Part shown: one piece after another, positions 24,512-32,691 of the stretch | Position numbering within the stretch: position 1 is the first letter of the stretch | How the letters are laid out: each line of letters opens with the position of its first letter | Assembly: GCA_029935455.1 (NCBI GenBank) | Contig: JAOZKI010000016.1 | Location: 2,437-42,435 of the forward strand | DNA from: Lysobacterales bacterium | Lineage (GTDB): Bacteria; Pseudomonadota; Gammaproteobacteria; Xanthomonadales; SZUA-36 | Direction of reading: 5' to 3' | Length of the DNA: 39,999 bases | Program-made: the position numbers and the translations under genes | The notes under the pieces: model-generated | What the model was told of the DNA's origin: nothing | The model's input: only the letters and a program-made list of their open reading frames with translations | Database searches by the model: none

Positions 24512-26053
24512 ATGTCAGATGCCAATCAGCTGTTCCACCAGGCGCGCCAGGCGTTCGCAAAGCGCGATTATGCGCAAAGCGTTGCCCTGTGCGCCCAGCT
24601 ACGGAAAGCCATCGGCCTGCGTGAAGAAATCGCCAACCTCCAGGCCATGTCCCTACTGGCCATGGGACAGGTGGTTGAGGCCGAAACCGTCATGCTCGAG
24701 GCCCTCAAGCAGGACGCGGTCGCACCGGGCGTGCTGCTGAACGCCGCGCGCATTGATTTGCGCATGGCCGAGCCACAGCGCGCCAAGCGTCACACCCTGG
24801 AAGCAGCGCGGCGCGCGAGCAATGACTCTGCTGTGCTTTACCAGGCCGCCATGACCTGTCGTCAACTGGGAGATGAAACCACCGCATTTCGGCTGCTGGA
24901 GCGATGTTTACACATCAATCCTTCCCTCGCAGATGGATGGCATCTGAAAGGTTCCATGCTACTGGATCAGGGTGCCCAGGAGCAGGCCCGCGCAGCGCTG
25001 GAGCAAGCGCTGGCCCTGCTGCCTACCCATGGCAAAAGCCTCGCAGACCTGGCCCAGCTTTCTGAGCAGGACCAGGACCAGGACCAGCTGGAGCAACGTC
25101 TACTGCAGGCCGCAACCGGTAGCGTAGACCCCTGGGACCGTTCCTCGGCCCTGTTTGCCCTGGCACGAAGGGCACACAAGCAACAGGACTACGAGCGGGC
25201 GGGCACGTTTTATCTGCAAGCCAATGCGCTGGGTAAATCCCTTCGGCCCTATGCCTTCAATCGCTGGATGGAAAAGCAGGCAGCGACCCTGGAACGTGAG
25301 CAGGCACTCACAGCCATCGGACCCCCGGGGCAAGGAGCGGGCGCTACACTGACGTTTATTGTAGGCATGCCACGTTCAGGCACCAGCCTCACGGAGCAGG
25401 TGCTGAGCCAGTCACCACAGGTTCTGGCTTGTGGCGAACTGACCGCCATGCACGCGCTCGAGATCAACGCCCGCCCCGGTGCGGGACCTGAACAACAGCG
25501 CAAGCGCTATCTCAACGCACTGCCCAAGGGACACGAGCGCTATGCAAGGGTGGTGGACAAACTACCCATGAACTTTGAGCGGGTGGGCATGATTCACCGG
25601 CTTTTTCCCGGCGCACGCTTTGTTCATTGTGAGCGATCGCCCTTGGACACGATTTGGTCCTGCTTTCAACAGGATTTCCAATCGGGCGTGCACTGGGCCT
25701 TCGACCTGGAACAAATTACCGAGGTGTACCTGCAGCATAGGCAGCTGATGTCGCTGTGGAAGCAGCGTTTGCCTGACCACATCTTCACTCTGCCCTACGA
25801 ATCGCTCGTAACCGATCTGAAAAGGACCATTGGTGACCTGTGCGATTTTCTGGATCTTGCAATCAGTCAGGACATGTTAGCGCCCCACACCAGCTCCCGG
25901 AGCGTAAAAACTGCCAGTCGGCAGCAGGTGCGAAAAGCAGTCTACACATCCTCCGTGGACAAGTGGCGCCACTATGAACGACTGCTGGCGCCGGCCCAGG
26001 CAAAACTGCACGCGGCAGGCATCAGCGACAGACGGACGAAATCGACGGACTGA
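24512..26053 (+). CDS. TPR-repeat sulfotransferase
   Basis: A 513-residue fusion of N-terminal tetratricopeptide-like repeats (about 1-260) and a C-terminal PAPS-dependent sulfotransferase domain (about 275-500). The 5'-phosphosulfate loop is GMPRSGTS at 285-292, and the 3'-phosphate site is FVHCERSPLDTIWS. The C-terminal TASRQQVRKAVYTSSVDKWRHYE motif is typical of this bacterial TPR group. The TPR part probably holds a protein or glycan acceptor; the natural target is unknown. A CAGGAC tandem repeat at 25066-25086 encodes alternating Asp-Gln in the last TPR area. The gene ends about 230 bases before a TonB receptor, a neighbour I believe to be common for this family. Confidence 0.92.
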   Translation: MSDANQLFHQARQAFAKRDYAQSVALCAQLRKAIGLREEIANLQAMSLLAMGQVVEAETVMLEALKQDAVAPGVLLNAARIDLRMAEPQRAKRHTLEAARRASNDSAVLYQAAMTCRQLGDETTAFRLLERCLHINPSLADGWHLKGSMLLDQGAQEQARAALEQALALLPTHGKSLADLAQLSEQDQDQDQLEQRLLQAATGSVDPWDRSSALFALARRAHKQQDYERAGTFYLQANALGKSLRPYAFNRWMEKQAATLEREQALTAIGPPGQGAGATLTFIVGMPRSGTSLTEQVLSQSPQVLACGELTAMHALEINARPGAGPEQQRKRYLNALPKGHERYARVVDKLPMNFERVGMIHRLFPGARFVHCERSPLDTIWSCFQQDFQSGVHWAFDLEQITEVYLQHRQLMSLWKQRLPDHIFTLPYESLVTDLKRTIGDLCDFLDLAISQDMLAPHTSSRSVKTASRQQVRKAVYTSSVDKWRHYERLLAPAQAKLHAAGISDRRTKSTD

Positions 26054-26114
26054 ACAGCGGTAATCCGACTCCCTGCGCCAGCGCACCACAGTCACGCCTT
26101 TACATTTCTTTAAC

Positions 26115-26125
26115 GTAACTGTTAC
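26115..26125. promoter_or_regulatory. Palindrome upstream of the second TonB receptor
   Basis: GTAAC-T-GTTAC is a perfect 11-base palindrome in the 230-base spacer before the receptor. A TTGACT at 26142-26147 with TTAAAT at 26167-26172 (19-base spacing) is a weak promoter candidate just after it, placing the palindrome where an activator or repressor could act. Confidence 0.3.
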
Positions 26126-26283
26126 AGTCCCGCCACGTCCTTTGACTAGGTTGGTGGGCCTGTGCGTTAAATCGTGGTTAATACCGTGTTTTTTACGTGC
26201 AAAAAAGCCGTCCGACCCCCGAAGCAAACACACGTTAGGTTTGTCCCCAGGACGTCAATACATTAATGAGGAGCTACAAGCTA

Positions 26284-29175
26284 ATGCCAGCAAATACACA
26301 GGAAGGTTCAGCCAAGCTGAAAAAATTCCTTCTGGCCCTTGCCATCTCCAGCGTGGTTCACACCGCCTGGGCGCAAGATGCACAAGAGGCCGAAGAAGAG
26401 GATGATGCAGCGGATCTGGGACGAATTACCGTCACCGGCTCGCTGATCAAGCGCGAGGACTTTACCTCTACCTCCCCCATGCAGGTGATCGATGCTGAAA
26501 CCCAGTTTCAGGCCGGTCAGCTGTCCATCGCAGACATTCTGCAGAACACGACCATTGCAGCCGGTACGACCCAGCTGAACAACCAGTTCAACGGTTTCGT
26601 CGTCGGCGGTGGCACCGGTGTCCGCACGCTGGACCTGCGTGGACTCGGTGATGCACGCACCCTGGTGCTGCTAAACGGACGTCGTCCGGGCGGTTCAGGC
26701 ACGCGTGGTCAGGTGAACGCGCTGGACCTCAACAGCATTCCGGATCTTGCCACGCAGCGCGTTGAGATCGTACTGGACGGTTCGTCCTCCATCTACGGCT
26801 CCGATGCTATCTCTGGTGTGGCCAACATCATCACCCGTCGTTCCGTGGAAGGCCCTGAGATAACGGCTCAGGTCCAGCTTCCGGAAACCTCGGGCGGCGA
26901 GTTCTACCGCGTAGGCGGTATCTTCGGTGGTAACAGCGCAAACGGTTCCTGGACGGTCTCCGCTCAGTATGACGAGCAGAAAGCGCTGCGCCTGGCAGAT
27001 CGTGATTTCCTGCAGTGTAACCGTGACCTTTACCGCGACGCGGCCGGCAATATCATCGACCGGGAAGATCGCGGCATTAACGCCGGTACGGAAAACGCAG
27101 GCTGCTTCAACCTGTATGCCAACACGGTTCTGGCTTTCGCTCTCGGCGGCGCCCGTTTCGTGCAGATCCCGGGCATCCCTGGTGATCCGGCCCTGCCCGG
27201 CTACCGCATCCGTGAGAATGCCAACTACATTGACAGCCCGGACGGACAGGCCTTCTATGAAGACCAGCTCTATTTCCCGGTTGCCAACTCTGAGATGGCG
27301 ATCAACGAGTTCAAGAACACGAAGGTGTACGCGACCGCTGATTACTCTTTCGGCAACATCGACTGGGATCTGGACTTCCTGTACTCCAACCGCAACACGG
27401 TGGCGGAGGGCTGGCGTCAGTTCTTCCCGCAGGTCGGCGCAGCAGGTTTCTACAGTGGCGATCCGGGTGAGTTTACCGACCCCTTCGGCTTTATCTCACT
27501 GCCGGTTATGCCCTACATCTCAAACTCTGATATCGATGTAGACTACTACTACCTGTCCACGGGCCTGAGTGGTGTGCTCAACACGGACAAGTTCTGGAGC
27601 TGGCAGGTTTACGGTTCCTACAGCTACTCCGACGGTGACTACACGCGCGACTCGATCCTGGCATCACGTTCAGGCGACCTGCGCTTTGACGCCAACGGTC
27701 CGGTTGTGAACTACTTCAGCACGCCGATCCTGAACGGCACCGACATCCAGTCTCTGGTCAACGCGGTCGGCGTTACCCACACGGGCAACACCATCTACGA
27801 CCAGGCGCAGCTTGTGGGTATCCTTTCAGGTGACCTGATGGAACTGCCGGCGGGTACGCTGGGAACGGCTTTCGGTCTCGAATACCGCACCTTCAGCATC
27901 GACGACCAGCCTTCCATTGAATCACGCAGCGGCGACCTCTGGGGCGAGTCCTCAGCACTGGTCACTAAAGGCGACAACAGCGTGATCGAGGCATTCCTGG
28001 AAGCCGACATTCCTCTGATCGCCAACAAGCCGGGCATTGAAAGCCTCACGCTGAACGCTTCTGTCCGTGGTTTCGACTACGACAAGGGCGGTAAAGATGT
28101 GGTTTGGAAAGCCGGTCTAAACTGGCAGGTCGTTCCAGCCCTGCGCGTACGCGCTACGGCGGGTACGTCTTACCGTGCGCCCGCGCTGTTCGAGCAGTTC
28201 CTGGGTAATGAAACCAGCTTTCAGGATCAGTTCGGTATTGACCCCTGCATCGAGTGGGGCCAGAGCAACAACGAAAACCTGCGTGCCAACTGTGGCTCTC
28301 TGGGCATCCCAGACGACTACAATGGCGGTACGGCATCTATCTCGGCCACGATTATTTCCGGTGGCGGCGTGGATAACCTGGAATCTGAAACCTCTGATTC
28401 CTTCACCGCAGGCTTCGTGATCACGCCGGAAGGCACCGATCTGAACATTGCTGTTGATTACTTCGACATCACGATCAACAACCAGATCGCTCAGCTCGGC
28501 GCTGGCGCCATTGTTAGCGGTTGCTACGGCAGCGAGAACTTCCCGAATGCTTTCTGTGACCTGGTGAATCGTGCACCCGCAAGCAGCGAGAACCCGTTCC
28601 TGATCCTCACCGTTCAGGACAACTTCGTGAACGTTAACGAGCAGTCCACGAAAGGTGTGGATCTGAACATGAGCTGGAACTTGGGCTTCGACGCCGGTGA
28701 CCTGCAGATTGAAGCGCAGAGCACCTGGGTGTTTGAAAACATCCAGCGTCTGTTCGCACCCGGTTCTGTGGAAGGGTTTGACGAGCTGGATGTGACTGGC
28801 CGCGTCGGCAACCCGGAAAACGTAACCAACCTTCTGGGCACCTTCCGTCGCAACGACTGGTCCGTGACCTACCGCGCGCAGTATGTCTCTGCGACGGATA
28901 ACGAAGACGTTGCTCCGGCACAGACCACCTATCAGGGTATTGATCCGGCCTTCCGTGACAACAAGGCGGAATCTGTGATTTACCACAACCTGTCGTTCTT
29001 CTACGGCAAGGACAAGTGGGACATCCTGGTGGGTATCAACAACCTGCTGGACGAAGAACCGGCCATCATGTCTGATGGTGCTGGCAGCTCGCTGCGCGGC
29101 AACTCGCCGATCTTCGCCACGCAGTATGACCTGCTGGGACGTCGGATCTTCAGCCGTCTGAACTTCCGCTTCTAA
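26284..29175 (+). CDS. Large TonB-dependent receptor
   Basis: A 963-residue outer-membrane receptor. It has a signal peptide (FLLALAISSVVHTAWAQ, to about residue 31), a Glu/Asp-rich linker, a Ton-box region GRITVTGSLIKRED, a plug with VRTLDLRGLGDARTLVLLNGRR (cited as LDLRGLGDARTLVLLNGRR) and VEIVLDGSSSIYGSDAISGVANII, and a barrel ending RIFSRLNFRF. This plug type is frequent in proteobacteria that take up peptides or glycans. The ATG at 26284 was preferred over one at 26266 because GAGGAG lies 10 bases before it. It is followed by a strong terminator and then a secreted peptidase, making peptides a reasonable guess for the ligand. Confidence 0.94.
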   Translation: MPANTQEGSAKLKKFLLALAISSVVHTAWAQDAQEAEEEDDAADLGRITVTGSLIKREDFTSTSPMQVIDAETQFQAGQLSIADILQNTTIAAGTTQLNNQFNGFVVGGGTGVRTLDLRGLGDARTLVLLNGRRPGGSGTRGQVNALDLNSIPDLATQRVEIVLDGSSSIYGSDAISGVANIITRRSVEGPEITAQVQLPETSGGEFYRVGGIFGGNSANGSWTVSAQYDEQKALRLADRDFLQCNRDLYRDAAGNIIDREDRGINAGTENAGCFNLYANTVLAFALGGARFVQIPGIPGDPALPGYRIRENANYIDSPDGQAFYEDQLYFPVANSEMAINEFKNTKVYATADYSFGNIDWDLDFLYSNRNTVAEGWRQFFPQVGAAGFYSGDPGEFTDPFGFISLPVMPYISNSDIDVDYYYLSTGLSGVLNTDKFWSWQVYGSYSYSDGDYTRDSILASRSGDLRFDANGPVVNYFSTPILNGTDIQSLVNAVGVTHTGNTIYDQAQLVGILSGDLMELPAGTLGTAFGLEYRTFSIDDQPSIESRSGDLWGESSALVTKGDNSVIEAFLEADIPLIANKPGIESLTLNASVRGFDYDKGGKDVVWKAGLNWQVVPALRVRATAGTSYRAPALFEQFLGNETSFQDQFGIDPCIEWGQSNNENLRANCGSLGIPDDYNGGTASISATIISGGGVDNLESETSDSFTAGFVITPEGTDLNIAVDYFDITINNQIAQLGAGAIVSGCYGSENFPNAFCDLVNRAPASSENPFLILTVQDNFVNVNEQSTKGVDLNMSWNLGFDAGDLQIEAQSTWVFENIQRLFAPGSVEGFDELDVTGRVGNPENVTNLLGTFRRNDWSVTYRAQYVSATDNEDVAPAQTTYQGIDPAFRDNKAESVIYHNLSFFYGKDKWDILVGINNLLDEEPAIMSDGAGSSLRGNSPIFATQYDLLGRRIFSRLNFRF

Positions 29176-29214
29176 TTGGTGCGGTAAGTTCCCACCCCTC
29201 GGGGTAGCAAGATC

Positions 29215-29245
29215 ACAAGCGGCGCTTCGGCGCCGCTTGTTTTTT
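29215..29245 (+). terminator. Intrinsic terminator after the large TonB receptor
   Basis: An 11-bp perfect stem (ACAAGCGGCGC with GCGCCGCTTGT) closes a stable TTCG tetraloop and is followed by a run of T. It should separate the receptor transcript from the peptidase gene. Confidence 0.93.
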
Positions 29246-29275
29246 AGACCCACTGACCTCGCTTTTACACGCCGC

Positions 29276-29303
29276 TTGATAAGCTCTGCGTGGTCGCTAA
29301 AAT
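29276..29303 (+). promoter_or_regulatory. Candidate sigma70 promoter of the S9 peptidase gene
   Basis: TTGATA at 29276-29281 and TAAAAT at 29298-29303 are spaced by 16 bases, both one or two bases from consensus. Start of transcription near 29310 would leave a leader of about 175 nucleotides. CCTCGCTTT (29257-29265) and AAAGCGAGG (29304-29312) flank it as a perfect inverted repeat. Confidence 0.6.
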
Positions 29304-29484
29304 AAAGCGAGGAACTTGGGTATATGGCGCATGTTCGCGCAGACCCGCCTGGTCGCCCTGCACTCAGCAAGGCCACGGCAGTGCCGCTTAACGCGGCGCC
29401 ACCTCAAGCGGGCCTCACGGCCCATCACCCCTCCCGCCTGTTGCGGCGGAGGACGACTTCAACGTATGCATCGGGGGCAACCTC

Positions 29485-31518
29485 ATGAAATTGAAACACC
29501 CGCTCAGCACCTTTGCCGCAATCGGCACCCTGCTGTTTGCACCGCTGGCCTTGGCCAATTCCATCACCATTGAAAATCTCGCCCGTGAAGCGGCCATCCG
29601 CTCCGTTTCCATGAGCCCGGAAGGCGACATGATCGTTGCCATCGTCGCAGCGCCTGGCTCTGACTATAAAGAGACGGCACTGGCCACCTGGGATCTCAAC
29701 GACCTGGAAGCCGGCCCCGTGGTCACCCCTAGCGGCGACAAAATGAAGTTCATCGGCGCCAACGCGCTGAAAGCCGGCATGGTTAACGTGACGGCCCGTC
29801 AGGAATGGACTGGGGAACTTGGCGGCTGTGGCGAGGGCAGTGTGATTGGTAATACGGCCACCTTCGTCGTGAAATCCTATCTCACGGACAAGAAGCATCA
29901 GGAGTTCGAAGAGGCCTTTGCTGAAACGGGCTATCGCATGGGCATGAGCGACCGCATGCGCCGCTGTATGGAGATTTCCGGATCGGCCAATCTGGTCAGC
30001 ACATTGCCGCTCGATCCCACCAAGGTACTGATTCGCCGTACGGATCGCACGGACCTGCGCTCAGACTATTTCCTTTATGACCTGAAAACGAAGAAAACCG
30101 ACCTGCTGTTCCGTGGCAACGACGACACGGCACCGGCTTTGTTTGACCCCCGTAATGGTGAGGTGCTGGTGCGCTCCGACACGGAAGCTAAAGGTAAGGA
30201 TTACGAGCAAACCTACTTCATGCGTGAGGGCAAGGACGGGGACTTTGTGTTACAGCCCGCGCTGACCACCATGCTGTCCGAGCGCTACACCCAGAATGTG
30301 GTCGGTATCAATGAAGCGACCGGTGAGTTTTACGTATTGACCAACCGCTTCTCTGACAAGATTCAAGCGTACACCTACAACCCCAAAACCGGCGCTTGGT
30401 CTGATCCGCTGGTAGGCTCAGCTGACTTCAACATCGCTTCCCTGATCTTCGACCGGCGACCGGCAACGTTCAACCAGATTGTTGGCTACGCCGTACAGGG
30501 ACCGGAGTTTGACGCCACCTATATTGATCCGGACATGAGCGCCATCCATGAAGGCCTGAAAGCGGCTTTCAAGGGACAAAATGTCAACCTGCGCAGCTAT
30601 AACAACGACCTGTCGCGCATCCTGTTCACTACCGGTAATAACAAGAACCCCACCGCCTATCACGTGCTGAAAGACCGCAAGACGGTGACCACGCTGGGCA
30701 AGGAGCGGCCCTGGATCGACCCGCAGGATATTGGTGAGCAGAAATGGGTGACCTATACGGCACGGGATGGCATGAAGATCCCTGCCATCCTCGATCTGCC
30801 ACCCAACTGGACCAAGGATCAGGGCCCCTTGCCCACGGTGATCCATCCCCATGGGGGACCCTGGGCCCGTGATTACATGGGCTATGACGTCTCTGGCTGG
30901 GTGCCCTACATGACCGCGCGTGGCTACGCCGTGCTTCGTCCCCAGTATCGCGGCAGCAATGGTTTGGGTCGTGAGCTGTGGATGGCCGGCGACGCCGAGT
31001 GGGGCCAGAAAATGCAGGATGACAAGGACGACGGTGCCTATTGGCTGGTTGAGCAAGGCATCGCGGATAAGGACAAGATTGCGATCTTTGGCTACTCCTA
31101 CGGTGGTTTTGCCGCCGCCGCGGCCGTGGTCCGTCCTGACGGTCCTTACCAGTGCGCGATTTCCGGTGCGCCGGTAACCGATCTGGCCCGCCTGGGTAAC
31201 AACTGGAGCCAAAACCGACTGCAGCGTCGCTTCCAGGGTGTCACCGTGAAGGGCATGGACCCCATGGAAAACACGGAAAAAGCCGATATTCCTGTACTGC
31301 TGTTCGTGGGTAGCCGCGACGTACGCACGCCCAAGTGGCACGCGGAGAACTTCTATAAGGGCGTGAAGGACAAAGTACCGGCACAGTATGAGCTGATTCC
31401 TGACATGCCGCACAGCCTGCCCTGGTATCCGCGTCATTTCGAAAGCATGTTCAGCCTCATGAACGGCTTCTTCGAGAACGAATGCGGCTTTGGCAAACCG
31501 ACGGTCGCCTCGCGCTAG
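29485..31518 (+). CDS. Secreted S9-family (prolyl oligopeptidase-type) peptidase
   Basis: A 677-residue serine peptidase with a signal peptide (to about residue 24, LALANS), a beta-propeller-like N-terminal region (about 30-400) and a C-terminal alpha/beta-hydrolase domain. The catalytic triad can be placed as S538 in GYSYGG, D612 in VGSRDVRTP and H643 in PDMPHSLP. The oxyanion-side motif HPHGGPWARD is present. S9 enzymes of this group cleave short peptides in the periplasm. The gene follows a large TonB receptor but is insulated from it by a terminator and has its own promoter, so the two would work together without sharing one mRNA. Confidence 0.94.
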   Translation: MKLKHPLSTFAAIGTLLFAPLALANSITIENLAREAAIRSVSMSPEGDMIVAIVAAPGSDYKETALATWDLNDLEAGPVVTPSGDKMKFIGANALKAGMVNVTARQEWTGELGGCGEGSVIGNTATFVVKSYLTDKKHQEFEEAFAETGYRMGMSDRMRRCMEISGSANLVSTLPLDPTKVLIRRTDRTDLRSDYFLYDLKTKKTDLLFRGNDDTAPALFDPRNGEVLVRSDTEAKGKDYEQTYFMREGKDGDFVLQPALTTMLSERYTQNVVGINEATGEFYVLTNRFSDKIQAYTYNPKTGAWSDPLVGSADFNIASLIFDRRPATFNQIVGYAVQGPEFDATYIDPDMSAIHEGLKAAFKGQNVNLRSYNNDLSRILFTTGNNKNPTAYHVLKDRKTVTTLGKERPWIDPQDIGEQKWVTYTARDGMKIPAILDLPPNWTKDQGPLPTVIHPHGGPWARDYMGYDVSGWVPYMTARGYAVLRPQYRGSNGLGRELWMAGDAEWGQKMQDDKDDGAYWLVEQGIADKDKIAIFGYSYGGFAAAAAVVRPDGPYQCAISGAPVTDLARLGNNWSQNRLQRRFQGVTVKGMDPMENTEKADIPVLLFVGSRDVRTPKWHAENFYKGVKDKVPAQYELIPDMPHSLPWYPRHFESMFSLMNGFFENECGFGKPTVASR

Positions 31519-31542
31519 ACCTCCAAGGCCACGTTGAAGAAC

Positions 31543-31574
31543 AACCCCCGGCCCGCACGGCCGGGGGTTTTTTT
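31543..31574 (+). terminator. Intrinsic terminator after the S9 peptidase gene
   Basis: An 11-bp perfect stem (AACCCCCGGCC with GGCCGGGGGTT) closes a 5-base loop and is followed by seven T residues. The next gene starts 17 bases later, so it must depend on read-through or a promoter overlapping this element. Confidence 0.92.
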
Positions 31575-31590
31575 ATGGCAGAATCGAAGC

Positions 31591-32682
31591 ATGCGCCGTC
31601 GTCCGTTGCTCAAGTATTCTGCCTGGTCCCTACTCGGCGCCAGCACCGGCATGGCCGCTGGCAGCAACTGGCGCATGCCGGCGGAACATGAGCCCCACGC
31701 CTGTACCTGGATGAGCTGGCTGCAGGACCCACGCAACTATGACTCCGTCACCGAAGCCAACGCCGCCCGGGCCGCCCTGGGACGGCTGGCCGCCGCCATC
31801 GCCCGGTTTGAGCCGGTGCGCATGCTCGCACACCCCGATGAGCACGCTGCTGCGCGCGCGGCTTGTGGCCCGCAGGTGGAATTGGTACCTATCGCCAGTG
31901 ATGACATGTGGATGCGTGACAGTGGCCCGGTCTTTCTGCGCGCGGACGACGGGCGTCTGGCGGCCCTGGACCTGAATTTCAACGGCTGGGGTGAGCGCCA
32001 GCGCTGGCGCCAACAGGACGAAGCGGTGGCCGGCAGTCTGGCCGCGCAGCTGGGCCTGCCGCATCTGCGCACCCCTCTGACCGGGGAAGGTGGCGGTCTT
32101 GAAAGCGACGGTGAAGGCACGCTGCTGCTCACGGAGAGCTGTTGGCTACACGACAACCGCAATCCGGGCATGGACAAGGCCACCATGACCGCGGAACTCA
32201 AGCGTGCCTTCGGCGCGGAGAAAGTGATCTGGCTGCCGGGCGTGGCCAACCAGGACATCACGGACGGTCACATTGATGGCGCCCTGCGCGTGGTCCGGCC
32301 CGGACTCATTATGACCAGCGGCTATCCCGATGATGATTCGGACTGGGGACTGGCACTGGCAGCAAGCCGCGCCATCCTGGCGCGCGAAACCGATGCACGC
32401 GGTCGCAACTTTACGCTGCTGGACATTCCCTGCGCCACGGAGCCCGCCAACGAGGACAGGGAGCTGTTTACCAGCTATGCCAATTTCTATCTCGCTAACG
32501 GGGCCGTATTCACACCGCGCTTTGGTGACATGCGCGCGGATGCGCTGGCCCAGCGCCTGCTGGGTGAGCTGTTTCCCCAGCGCCGGGTGGTCAGCCTGTC
32601 CGTCGACCCGATCTACACGGCCGGTGGCGGTCTGCATTGCGTCACCCAGCAGCAACCTCTGGGGCGTCTCAGCGGCGCCTGA
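31591..32682 (+). CDS. Agmatine deiminase-family protein with Tat-like leader
   Basis: A 363-residue member of the agmatine deiminase / bacterial peptidylarginine deiminase family. The conserved active-site parts are intact: D110 in MWMRDSGPVF, H227 in DITDGHIDG and C350 in GGGLHCVTQQQP. Such enzymes hydrolyse guanidino groups, agmatine to N-carbamoylputrescine being the classic case. The first 28 residues (MRRRPLLKYSAWSLLGAS and on) look like a twin-arginine export leader placed just ahead of the usual NWRMPAEHEPHACTW start of the family, so the protein is probably periplasmic. The ATG at 31591 follows the terminator; the earlier in-frame codons lie inside that hairpin. It converges with the amidase gene, 9 bases apart. 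Confidence 0.9.
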   Translation: MRRRPLLKYSAWSLLGASTGMAAGSNWRMPAEHEPHACTWMSWLQDPRNYDSVTEANAARAALGRLAAAIARFEPVRMLAHPDEHAAARAACGPQVELVPIASDDMWMRDSGPVFLRADDGRLAALDLNFNGWGERQRWRQQDEAVAGSLAAQLGLPHLRTPLTGEGGGLESDGEGTLLLTESCWLHDNRNPGMDKATMTAELKRAFGAEKVIWLPGVANQDITDGHIDGALRVVRPGLIMTSGYPDDDSDWGLALAASRAILARETDARGRNFTLLDIPCATEPANEDRELFTSYANFYLANGAVFTPRFGDMRADALAQRLLGELFPQRRVVSLSVDPIYTAGGGLHCVTQQQPLGRLSGA

Positions 32683-32691
32683 GGCGCTCAA

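Larger units (their letters stand above)
29176..29484. other. Intergenic region between receptor and peptidase
   Basis: This 309-base stretch holds the receptor's terminator, a good promoter flanked by a perfect 9-bp inverted repeat, and a leader of about 175 bases. Short open frames in the leader overlap the peptidase signal sequence out of frame and do not look coding. Confidence 0.7.

Noticed and set aside
28117-29376. Long open frame on the minus strand (419 codons) opposite the large TonB receptor
   Set aside because: It lies antisense to a clear receptor gene with recognisable plug and barrel; its translation has no domain I recognise. Long antisense frames are expected in GC-rich DNA.
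30418-31437. Minus-strand open frame (339 codons) opposite the S9 peptidase
   Set aside because: It covers the catalytic domain of the peptidase on the other strand and has no recognisable motif or ribosome site.
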